From: Nostocales cyanobacterium LEGE 12452
GTDB taxonomy: Bacteria > Cyanobacteriota > Cyanobacteriia > Cyanobacteriales > Nostocaceae
DNA length: 64,000 bases
Reading direction: 5' to 3'
Assembly: GCA_015206945.1 (NCBI GenBank)
Contig: JADEXV010000004.1
Location: forward strand, 1-64,000
The translations under genes and the position numbers were made by a program. The notes beneath the pieces were generated by a model that saw nothing but the letters and a program-made list of their open reading frames with translations, was not told the origin of the DNA and searched no databases. Below are positions 36,101 to 45,800 of this stretch, piece by piece (position 1 is the stretch's first letter; every line of letters starts with the position of its first letter).

Positions 36101-36826
36101 CAAAGTTTGCTGCAACAAGTGCCAGCAGCTTATCGAACACAAATTAATGATGTATTGTTAACAGCACTTATCCAAACATTTCACCAGTGGACGGGAGAAA
36201 CTTCGCTACTAATTGACTTAGAAGGACATGGGCGAGAAGAAATATTCGAGGATGTGGATTTATCGAGGACTGTAGGTTGGTTTACAAGTATTTTTCCCGT
36301 ACACCTAAATTTGGAAAATACTAACGATCTAGGAAAAGCCTTGAAGTCGATTAAAGAGCAGATCCGAGCAATTCCAAATCAAGGTATTGGCTATGGATTA
36401 CTGCGTTATATTAATGAAAATAAGGAAATAAATGAACAATTTTCTTTATCAAAGCCTGAAGTAATTTTTAACTATTTAGGACAGTTTGATCAAGTTTTAC
36501 CAGAATCATCTTTATTTAGCTTAGTACAGGGTTTAAGTGGTTCAAGTCACAGTTTGCGAAATAAACGAACTCACTTATTAGAAATTAACGGTGGTATTTA
36601 TCAGGGACATCTGCAAATGAGTTGGACTTACAGCAAGGAGTTGCATCGGCAAAGCACAATTGAGGGACTTGCTCAAAGGTTTATTGAGGCATTGCGATCG
36701 CTGATTGCTCATTGTCAGTCTTATGATGCAGGTGGTGTTACCCCTTCCGATTTCGCTGATTTTAAGCAAAGCCAATGGGATCAAGCCGATCTCGACGCCA
36801 TTACAGCAGCTATGGGAGATATCTAA
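30113..36826 (+). CDS. NRPS loading and first module: FAAL-ACP-C-A(Ala)-PCP-E
   Basis: A 2237-residue initiating synthetase. Domains: fatty-acyl-AMP ligase about 15-590 (YTSGSTGTPKG near 180, YPCYGMAEATLIVSGG, SSGKIQRRATR); ACP about 610-685 (LGLDSLK, Ser near 642); condensation about 700-1130 (HHIIADG near 836); adenylation about 1165-1680 (YTSGSTGRPKG near 1328); PCP near 1685-1755 (LGGDS); epimerase about 1765-2210 (HHLVVDGVSW near 1897, EGHGRE, NYLGQFD). The ten specificity residues read DLFNNALTYK, a known Ala code. The FAAL activates a free fatty acid and loads the ACP, and the first C domain acylates Ala, which is then epimerised. Two short in-frame insertions of dispersed repeats are present (32854-32881 and 33751-33775). 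It is followed after one base by the next gene. Confidence 0.93.
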   Translation: MTQFSNNFQEIPPHCATMVDILRDRSFQMPHTQAFTFLEDGETQELTLTYHELDRRSRAVAAQLQALGLSGERAILLYPPGLDYLTAFFGCLYAGVVAIPAYPPSNQRKTPRIQAISIDAQASIALTTTAMLPTLQSILTLLTKQGNFHWLTTDNIAQGIEDSWQQPAINEDTLAFLQYTSGSTGTPKGVMLSHGNLLHNAAVTYQMMEHSPSSKFVSWLPIYHDMGLIGGSLQPLYGGFPCVLMSPASFLQRPYRWLQAISRYKGTTSGGPNFAYEQCVQRITQEQKETLDLSSWSVAFNGAEPVRQDTLELFATTFAECGFRQEAFYPCYGMAEATLIVSGGIKTALAQVKTVEKSALSQNQIVEATTENQDIQSFVSCGETIPQQQIVIVNPETLTCCSSDEVGEIWVSGLSVGQGYWNRTEETEQTFHAYLKDTKEGPFLRTGDLGFLDNGELFITGRAKDLIIIRGRNLYPQDIELTAERSHPSLRSGANAAFTVEVNNEERLVVVQELEFRAKPNLAEVASAIRQSITEEHEVQVYAVVLIKPGSIPKTSSGKIQRRATRAQFENGELNVVESDILKISDIARKETQLQRSELLALSPRECQPILESYLIELLAGVLSIAPDDINPQEPLSTLGLDSLKVFELKNRIEVELEVEVSVADFFEGMSTRSLVTKILAQIATDAIPSISFTQLEKTTSTQPLSYAQQGLWFINQLNPDTSTYNIPIVISFQGCINLVALQDSLNEIIQRHEVLRTSFTIIDGQPAQVVNQAVPLTLAVEDLHSLSDSECTQEAQRLTIEFAQEPFDLSCQSLLRAKILFLNDKNYQLLVTLHHIIADGWSIGILIKELAALYEAFSTGKLLPLPKLPIQYRDFVNWQRQWLDTKRIQSLLTYWKQKLSGELTILNLPTDRARRSFASCRQTSPVQTFNGGQTKLVLSQPLTKELKNLSRQEGVTLFMTLLTAFKSLLYRYTGQTDIVVGSPIASRNRAETELLIGFFVNVLVLRTNLSGDLSFQELLERVKSTALEAYIHQDLPFEKLVEELQPTRDLSYNPLFQVMFVLQNMPKPDLSLSDVSITYEEGYNGTSKFDLTLFMEDSEQGLVTTCEYNTDLFNADTITRMLGHFQTLLESIVSDPQQSIADLQLLTPSEVQQLLVEWNDTKTDYPQDKCIHELFEAQVEKTPNAIAVVFEDQQLTYEELNTKANQLAHHLRSAKLSRSDSLGVKPEVLVGICVERSLFMLIGLLGILKAGGAYIPLDPSYPQERLAFILENAQASVLLTQASLVEAMPQHKAQVVCLDTHWHYIAQQSQENLFSEVTPDNLAYVIYTSGSTGRPKGVMIKHASTVAMLDWANKTFEMEAKKGVLASTSICFDLSVFEIFVPLCCGGKVLLIENALYLPALATSENVTLINTVPSVISQLLRTDGIPPSVQTVNIAGEPLHNQLVQELYRRENIQQVFNLYGPSEDTTYSTSAWIQKDTNNTPPIGRPIHNTQIYLLDKNYQPVPVGIPGMLYISGAGLARGYLNQPELTADKFIPNPYAKQPGERLYKTGDLARYLLDGEIEYIGRIDHQVKVRGFRIELGEIEALINQHSAVQETVVVVGDSEDSKRLVAYVVLQKEQALTISELRGFLESNLPSYMIPEGFVILEALPLTPNGKVDRKALPIPDRVRPEIEKSFVAPQTTVEKQLAVIWAEVLGLEKIGTNDNFFRLGGDSILSLQVIFKANQIGLTLNPKQFFQHQTIAQLALVAGTTKKIQAEQMAVTGALELTPIQQWFFEQKQPEPHHWNQSVLLESKQKIDPVILKKIIESLQNHHDVLRLRFIEDEFSNQALFASSDDAISLAYFDFSALPKDKQGVAIEAADTKLQASLNLSQGPLLQVALFNLGENQANRLLWIIHHLVVDGVSWRILIEDFQTAYQQISQGKTIKLPPKTTSYKEWSSCLQKHAQSSALLSELEFWLTRQPQAVSSIPIDFPGGSNVEETASIVSVSLSTEETQSLLQQVPAAYRTQINDVLLTALIQTFHQWTGETSLLIDLEGHGREEIFEDVDLSRTVGWFTSIFPVHLNLENTNDLGKALKSIKEQIRAIPNQGIGYGLLRYINENKEINEQFSLSKPEVIFNYLGQFDQVLPESSLFSLVQGLSGSSHSLRNKRTHLLEINGGIYQGHLQMSWTYSKELHRQSTIEGLAQRFIEALRSLIAHCQSYDAGGVTPSDFADFKQSQWDQADLDAITAAMGDI
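32854..32881. repeat. Small dispersed repeat inserted in the C domain
   Basis: CGCGTAGAAGCTTTGCTTCT, containing the palindrome AGAAGC-TTT-GCTTCT, interrupts the usual LPTDRxRxPVQTF passage of the C domain. It adds about nine residues (RSFASCRQT) without breaking the frame. Confidence 0.6.
33751..33775. repeat. Small dispersed repeat inserted in the A domain
   Basis: Sister A domains read HHLRSLGVKPEVL (38.3 kb). Here the passage is HHLRSAKLSRSDSLGVKPEV, eight extra residues encoded by about 24 bp containing AAGCTGTCGCGTAGCGATTC, a typical Nostoc small repeat. The frame is kept. Confidence 0.75.
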
Positions 36827-36827
36827 G

Positions 36828-39800
36828 ATGAGTGTGAAAAACAAAAACATTGAAGACTTTTATCCTCTCTCGCCAATGCAGCAGGGCATTCTCTTCCATA
36901 GTCTTGCAGCCCCTAAATCTGGCGTCTATTTTGAACAATTTAGTTTGACCCTCCAAGGAAAGCTCAACATTTCAGAATTCCATCGCGCATGGGAGTACGT
37001 TGTAGAACGACATTCAATTCTACGAACCTGCTTTGTTTGGGAAGGTTTAAAAGAACCGGTACAAATTGTGCATCGACAGGTGACATTACCTTGGCAGGAA
37101 TATGATTGGCAGGATCTCTCCTCAGAAGAACAACAACAAAAGTTAGAACTTTTGTGGCAAAGCGATCGCTCCAAAGGCTTTGAACTGACGCAGCCACCAT
37201 TGATGCGCCTAACACTAGTTAAACTTTCGGACATCTCCTATAACTTTACCTGGAGTCATCATCATCTATTGCTAGATGGGTGGTCTGTTTATTTGATTTT
37301 TAAAGAAGTCTTTGCTTGTTATAAAGCTTTTTGCAATGCTCAAGATGTTTACCTAGAATCGATTCGCCCATATCGGGATTACATTGTCTGGCTACAGCAA
37401 CAAAACCTATCTGAGGCTGAGGCTTTCTGGCAACAGACGCTTAAAGGTTTTACTACTCCAACACAGCTATCGGTAAATAAAGCAGCTATAAAATTACCAG
37501 CTCAAACAGATGGCTCTAACGAGCGAGAAGTTAAGCTTTCTCTAGTCACAACAGCAGGATTGCAATCTGTAGCAAAGCAACACCAGTTAACGTTAAACAC
37601 TCTACTACAGGGAGCTTGGGCTTTATTATTGAGCCGCTACAGTGGTCAGGAGGATGTAGTTTTTGGGGCAGTAACTTCTGGTCGTCCCCCTACTTTAGCT
37701 AAAGTTGAGTCTATGGTAGGGCTGTTGATTAACACACTGCCGATTAGAGTACAAGTATCACCTGAAGAATTTCTTTTGCCTTGGCTTCAGAAAATCAAAG
37801 AGCAACTAGTTGAAGCACGCGAGTATGAGTATACTCCGTTAGTGAAAATCCAAGGATGGAGCGAAGTTCCCAAAGATTTATCTTTGTTCGAGAGTATTGT
37901 AGTTTTTGAGAATTATCCTATAGATGCTTCCTTACGGCAGAGCGATCTAAATTTCGAGATCAAGGATTTTCATAGCTTTGAAAAAACTAACTATCCGATA
38001 ACTCTAACTGTGATTCCAGGTGAAGAGTTGTTGCTCAAGATTACTTGTGATGATAGCGATCGCTTCGACACTGATACTATCACCCGGATGCTAGGACATT
38101 TGCAGACTTTGTTAGAGGATATGGTAACAAACACAGAGCAACGTCTTTGTGAGTTGTCGCTTTTAACGGAAACTGAGCGACACCAGTTGCTTGTGGAGTG
38201 GAATAATACAGAAGTTGAATATCCTCAACAGCAATGCATTCATGAGTTATTTGAAGCGCAAGTAGAAAAAACACCCGATGCTGTGGCGGTGGTGTTTGAA
38301 GGACAACAGTTGACCTACGGGGAACTGAACGCCAAAGCGAATCAATTGGCACATCATTTGCGCTCGCTGGGAGTAAAACCAGAAGTATTGGTGGGGATTT
38401 GTGTAGAGCGATCGCTCTCTATGGTCATTGGGCTATTAGCCATCCTGAAAGCAGGTGGTGCATACATCCCATTAGATCCAGCATATCCTCAAGAGCGATT
38501 AGCATTTATATTAGAAGACGCCCAAGTGTCAGTGCTGCTGACTCAAACCTCCCTTGTAGAGGTAATGCCGCAACACAAAGCTCAAGTTGTTTGTTTAGAT
38601 GCACATTGGCACAACATTGCCCAACAGAGCAAAGAAAATTTATTATCTGAGCTAACTACTGACAATCTGGCTTATATCATCTATACCTCTGGTTCAACGG
38701 GCAAACCAAAAGGCGTACAAATTACCCACGGTGCTTTGAGTAACTTTTTGTACTCCATGAGGCAAACACCAGGGTTAACTCACGAAGATACTTTACTAGC
38801 GGTAACAACATATTCCTTTGATATTGCGGCGTTGGAACTTTTTCTACCAATCATAGTTGGTGGTTGTTTAGTAATCGCTAGTCGAGAAGTAGCTTCAGAC
38901 GGAACGCAGTTGTCAGCAAAACTGACAGACTCAAAAGCTACAGTTATGCAAGCCACACCAGCTACTTGGCAACTACTTCTAGCAGCAGGTTGGAGTGGCA
39001 ATGAGCAATTAAAAATTCTCTGTGGTGGAGAAGCTTTACCTGGACAATTAGCGAATAAATTATTGCATCGATGCGCCTCTTTATGGAATATGTACGGCCC
39101 GACAGAAACCACGATTTGGTCAGCAGCATCTCAAGTAGAAAATGGTAGTACTATTGTACCGATTAGTGGTGCGATCGCAAATACGCAACTTTATATTCTA
39201 GACCAATACAGCCAGTTAGTTCCTATAGGTGTAGCAGGAGAATTGCATATAGGTGGGGAGGGACTTGCACGAGGCTATTTTAACCGTCCTGACCTGACAG
39301 CAGAAAAATTTATCCCCAATCCTTTCAGTAAAAAAGCTGCACGTCTTTATAAAACAGGGGATTTAGCTCGCTATTTACCAAATGGAGAAATAGAGTACAT
39401 TGGTCGCATTGACCATCAAGTAAAAGTCCGTGGTTTTCGCATTGAACTAGGAGAAATTGAAGCAGTAATCAGCCAATACCCCGCAGTGCTAGAAAGCGTG
39501 GTTATGGCTAGAAAAGACTCCTCTGAAGAGAAGCGCTTGGTAGCTTATCTAGTCCAGAACCCAAAACATCAGGGTTCGGACGAGGAGATGACGAAATTAC
39601 AAACTGAGCAAATTTCCCAGTGGCAGATGGTCTTTGACTCTGAAAAAGATATCTTTAAGCCAATTAATTTTGCTCATGATCCGACTTTCAATATCAGCCT
39701 TTGGAAAAGCAGTTATGGTGGGTTGCCTATTTCAGAAGAAGAGATGCACGAATGGGTAGATCACACAGTTGAGAAAATTTTATCCCTAAAACCAGACCGG

Positions 39801-42800
39801 GTGTTAGAAATAGGCTGTGGCAATGGTTTGCTGTTGTTTAGGATTGCTCCCTCCTGTACCCAATACTTTGGTACAGATTTTTCAAAAGCCGCTCTGCATT
39901 ATACCCAGAAAGTACTAGAAATGCCAGAGCATAATCTATCACAGGTTACTCTTTTGGAAAGAATGGCTGATAACTTCGAGGGTCTTTTGCCAGAAGGTTT
40001 TGACACGATAATTATTAATTCAGTAGTTCAGTACTTTCCTAGTATTGATTATCTATTGCAAGTATTGGAAGATGCCGTGAATATAGTAGAACCTGGGGGT
40101 TCGATCTTTGTGGGAGATATCCGCAGTCTGGGTCTGTTGAAAGCTTTTCACACCTCTGTTCAGCTGCATAATGCCCCTTCTTCTTTATCTACAGTTGAGC
40201 TACAGCAGCGCATACAACAAGCTATTACCCAAGAGGAAGAACTGCTCATTGACCCGGCTTTCTTTATCGCTTTGAAACATCATCTTCCGCAGATTAACCA
40301 TGTGCAAATTCAGCCTAAGCGTGGTCATTACCAAAATGAACTCACGAAGTTTCGCTACGATGTAGTTCTTTATATAGGAACTGAAGTTGATTCTGCTCAA
40401 GAGGGTCATTGGCTGGATTGGCAAAAGCAAAAGTTAACACTGACTTCTGTTCGACAGCTACTAGAGTTAACACAGCCAGATATACTCGGACTGAGTAATG
40501 TGCCAAATGCGCGTCTGTTAAGAGAAATCAAAGCAATAGAACTGCTAGCTAATGATTCAGCAGATGATACAGTAAGCGATATACGTCAAGCTTTAGACTC
40601 AATCAATACTGAGCTTGGGTTAAATCCTGAATCTCTGTGGGATTTGAAACAAGAATTACCATATAACATTGACATCAGTTGGATAAACTCCGGTGCGGAT
40701 GGCAGCTACGATGTTGTCTTTCAAAGATATAAGGCGGAGCTGTTAGAAAACTCCAAACATGTTCCTTATTTTTGTGGAGAAAACGCTTGCCTCAAACCTT
40801 GGAACTTATATGCGAATAATCCTCTACAATCTAAATTTGCTCGTCAAATATTACCGTGGCTACGCCGCTTTTTAGAGTCAAAATTGCCAAGCTATATGCT
40901 GCCAACAAGTTTTGTAATTTTGGAGGCACTGCCATTAACACCCAATGGTAAGGTTGACCGAAAAGCGTTACCAATTTCCGAATTAACACAGATATCATTA
41001 TCGAATATTATTCTTCCTTCCACACCAATTGAGAATTTATTAGCAGGGATTTGGGCTGAAGTACTTGGTGTTGAAAAAGTAAGTATTGATAATAATTTCT
41101 TTGAATTAGGTGGTCATTCATTAATCGCCACTCGTGTAATTTACCGAATCCGGCAAGTGTTTCAAGTAGAGCTTCCTTTACATTATTTATTTGAAAAACC
41201 TACAATAGCTGGGTTAGCAAAAGAAATTGAAAAAGCGATTAAGGTAGACTCAGGAGTTGAGGTAAGAAACATTGAGCGGATTGTGCGATCGCAAGAGTTA
41301 CCACTATCATTTGCTCAACAACGATTATGGTTCCTGGCCCAATTAGAGCCAAATAGTCCCTTCTACAATATGGCTGCTGCTGTTCGCCTAGAGGGACAAT
41401 TGAATGTAGAGGCACTACAACAAAGTTTTAACGAAATTATCAGCCGCCATGAAGCCCTACGAACCAATTTTCACACAATAGAAGGGCAAGCGATCGCTGT
41501 CATCTCGGAAGCGACATCATTAATATTACCAGTATTGGATATTAGCGATTTACCTTTAAATCAACAAGAAGCCGAAGTCAAAAAACAGGCTTCTCAAGAA
41601 GCAGAGAAACCTTTTGATCTCAACGGCGACTTGCTGCTGAGAGTGAAACTATTACGTCTTGGTCAACAAGAACACATACTATTATTAACAATGCACCACA
41701 TCGTCTGTGATGGTTGGTCAATAGATGTACTTGTGAGGGAGTTAGCGACACTTTATCAAGCTTTCTGTGATGGACAACCGTCACCGTTACCTGAACTACC
41801 AATACAGTATGTAGACTTTGCGGCTTGGCAACGACAATGGTTGCAAGGAGAAGTACTCAAAACTCAAACATCTTACTGGCTCAAGCAGTTAAAGAACGCG
41901 CCAAAAGTATTAGAGTTACCCACTGATTATCCCAGACCAGCAATTCAGACCTTCCGGGGTTCGACCTACTCATTCAAGCTATCTAATAAACTCTCTGTTG
42001 CCTTAAATAAATTCAGCCAGCAACAGGGAAGTACTTTATTTATGACCCTGTTGGCAGCTTTCCAAACATTGCTATGGCGTTACACAGGCAGCGAAGATAT
42101 TGTAATCGGTTCGCCGATCGCTAACCGTAACCGAGCAGAAATAGAAGGGCTAATTGGATTTTTTGTCAATACTTTAGTACTGCGGACTAACTTCGCAGAA
42201 AATCCTAGCTTTGAAGAGTTACTAAAACGGGTGCGAGAAGTAGCTTTAGGAGCTTATGCACATCAAGATTTACCCTTTGAGTTGTTAGTTGATCAACTGC
42301 AACCAGAGCGAGACTTAAGCCATACACCACTATTTCAAGTGATGTTTGTGCTTCAGAATGCGCCGATGTCTGCCTTAGAGTTGTCTGGTTTGACTTTAAG
42401 TTTCTTAGAAAGCAATAGTGATAATGCCAAGTTCGATTTAAGCCTACATATAACTGAAACTCTCGATGGTTTAATTGGTTCTTTAGAATACAATACTGAT
42501 TTATTCGAGGGAAGTTCCATACAAAGAATGGTGGCGCATTTGCAAACGTTGCTTGAAGGAATTGTTGCTAATCCACAGCAGCGTTTGTCAGAGTTACCAC
42601 TGTTAACAGAATCTGAGCGACACCAATTAATGGTTGAGTGGAATAATACAGAAGTTGAGTATCCTCAACAGCTATGCATTCATCAGTTATTTGAAGCGCA
42701 GGTAGAACAAACGCCAGATGCAGTAGCAGTCATCTTTAAAGACCAGCAGCTAACCTACCGAGAACTAAATACCAAAGCTAACAAATTAGCACACTATTTA

Positions 42801-45800
42801 CAAACACTGGGCGTAAAACCAGAAATACTGGTTGGCATCTGCGTAGAGCGTTCCCTTGAGATGATAATAGGGCTGTTAGGCATTCTTAAAGCCGGTGGTG
42901 CTTACGTTCCGCTCGACCCAACCTATCCTGAAGAGCGGTTAGCCTTTATGCTAGAAGACTCTTCCATGCCGGTGCTGCTCACTAAGTCACAACTAGTTGA
43001 GAAACTTCCTCAACACTCTGCGCGTGTTCTCTGCTTAGACTCAGACTGGGAAGAAATTGCTTTTCACAGTTTAGAGAACCCAACAAGCAAAGTGAAGCCA
43101 GAAAACTTGGCTTACATTATCTATACATCAGGGTCTACAGGCTTTCCCAAAGGAGTTTTAATCCAACAGCGATCGCTAGTCAATTATACAACTGCTGCGA
43201 TTAATGAATATGAGATAGAGAAGTGCGATCGCGTTTTCCAGTTTGCCTCTATTAGTTTCGATGCTAGTGCCGAAGAAATTTACCCGTGCCTGACTTCAGG
43301 TGCAACGCTTGTATTGCGAACCGATTCTATGTTGGACTCGATTGATATATTTCTGCAAAAGTGCAGGGATTGGAACTTAAGCGTCCTGAGTCTACCAACA
43401 GCCTACTGGCACGAACTGACAGCCAGATTAAGCGAAGAAACCTTGGTACTCCCCCCGTCATTACGCTTGGTAATCATTGGCGGAGAAAAAGCACTGACTG
43501 AACGATGGAAAACTTGGGTTGAGTATGTAGGACAGCGAGTGCGTCTGGTGAATACTTACGGCCCTACAGAAGCCACTGTGGTGGCAACGATATGCGATTT
43601 ATCCGCAACCAATCCAGCATTAACAGAGTTAGCCATCGGTCGTCCGATTTCTAACGTGCAAACATATATTTTAGATTCGTATCAACAACTCGTACCGATT
43701 GGCGTTCCGGGAGAATTGCACATTGGTGGTGATGGACTAGCAAGAGGCTACCTGAATCGTCCCAATTTAACTGATGAGAAATTTATCTTTAATCCCTTTA
43801 GCGACAAATTAGGAGTACGCCTTTACAAAACTGGTGATTTAGCTCGTTATTTACCAAATGGAGATATTGAGTACATAGGTAGAATTGATAACCAAGTAAA
43901 AGTGCGTGGTTTCCGTATTGAACTGGGAGAAATTGAAGCAGTAATCAACCAACACTCCGCAGTCCGAGAAGCTGTAGTGGTAGTACGCAATGATTCAGGA
44001 GATTCTCAACGTTTAGTTGCATATTTAATTCCTCAAAAAGAACAAACCCTGACAATCACTGAACTACGTGGCTTTCTAGAGTCAAAATTGCCAAGCTACA
44101 TGATGCCAACAAGTTTTGTGATGTTAGAGGTTTTACCACTAACACCTAATGGTAAGGTTGACCGCAGAGCATTACCTGTACCTGATACACTACGTCCAGA
44201 ACTTCAAGAAACTTTTATTGCACCACAAACGACCGTTGAAAAACAGCTTGTTAAGATTTGGGCAAAAGTATTGGGCTTGGAGAAGATAGGTATAAACGAC
44301 AACTTTTTTGAATTAGGAGGAGATTCTATCCTCAGCATTCAAGTTATATCCAAAGCCAACCAAGCAGGGCTACACCTAACTCCTAAACAGATATTTCAGC
44401 ACCAGACTATTGCCCAATTGGCAACAGTGGTTGGTACGACTCAGAAAATTATAGCTCCACAAGGTGTGTTAACTGGATCGTTAGAGCTAACCCCTATTCA
44501 ACACTGGTTTTTTGAACAAAAGCAACCAGAACCACATCACTGGAATCAAGCGGTGCTGCTAGAAGTCAAACAGACAATTGACCCTGTAGCTTTAAAGCAA
44601 GTAGTGCAGTATTTACAAGAGCATCATGATGTTCTACGTTTGCGATTTAAACAAGAATTTAGCTTTGAGGCCATTATTGTCAGCCCTGATAATGTAATAC
44701 CGCTAACACATTTAGATTTATCAGCACTGTCAACAAACGAACAAGCCATTGCAATGGAAGCAACAGCAGCTAAACTCCAAGCTAGATTGAATCTGTCAGA
44801 AGGGCCGTTATTCCAAGTTGCTATTTTTGACTTAGGTTGTAATCAATCAAGTCGTTTACTTTGGTTGATTCATCACTTAGCGGTTGATGGGGTTTCTTGG
44901 CGAGTCCTAATAGAGGATTTGCAAACAGCTTACCAGCAAATTAGTCAGGGCAAAGTCATACAATTGCCACCCAAAACAACTTCTTTCAAAGACTGGTCTA
45001 AGCGCCTGCAACAATATGCGCGGTCAGAAAAACTATACTCAGAACTAGATTACTGGCTCACTACCCTGAGTCAACCCGTTGATCCTATACCTAGAGATTA
45101 TCCAGGCAAAAACAACACAGAAGCCCTAGCTTGCACGGTGTCAGTATCCCTTGGAGTAGAAGAAACTAAAATTTTATTGCATCAGGTTTTAGCGGCTTAC
45201 CGGGCGGAAATTAATGATGTCTTGTTAACTGCACTGTTACAATCATTTGCCCAATGGACAGGAGAAAATTCTTTACTATTTGATTTAGAAGGGCATGGGC
45301 GAGAAGAACTATTTGAAGATATAGATTTATCGAGAACTGTTGGTTGGTTTACATCTGTCTTTCCGGTATATCTAAGTTTTGAAAATGCTCCTGAGCCAGA
45401 AAAAGCTTTAAATTTAATTAAAGAGCAACTACGGGCTATTCCAAATCGTGGTGTTGGTTACGGAATGTTACGCTATCTCAGCACAGAGGAGGAAATTATT
45501 CAACAACTGAGTTCTTTACCAAAAGCTGAAGTAGGTTTTAACTATTTGGGACAGTTAGACAATTTTCTCCAAGAGTCGCACTTATTTAGATCAATTAAAG
45601 GGTCAATTGGGCCAATCCATAGCCCCAAAGGAAACAGGTCTTATTTAATAGAAGTAGAGACAATGGTTGTGAATGGACAGTTGCAACTAGATTGGATCTA
45701 CAGCAAAGATATACATCACCAAAACACGATCACAGATTTAGCCCAAAGTATGTTGTCGGCGCTACGTTTGCTGATTGCTCGTTGTCAATCTGCACAAGAG

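Noticed and set aside
36705-36827. Extra 41 residues at the N-terminus of the bimodular NRPS
   Set aside because: They lie inside the previous gene in another frame; ATG 36828 with GGGAGA and a normal C-domain start fits better.
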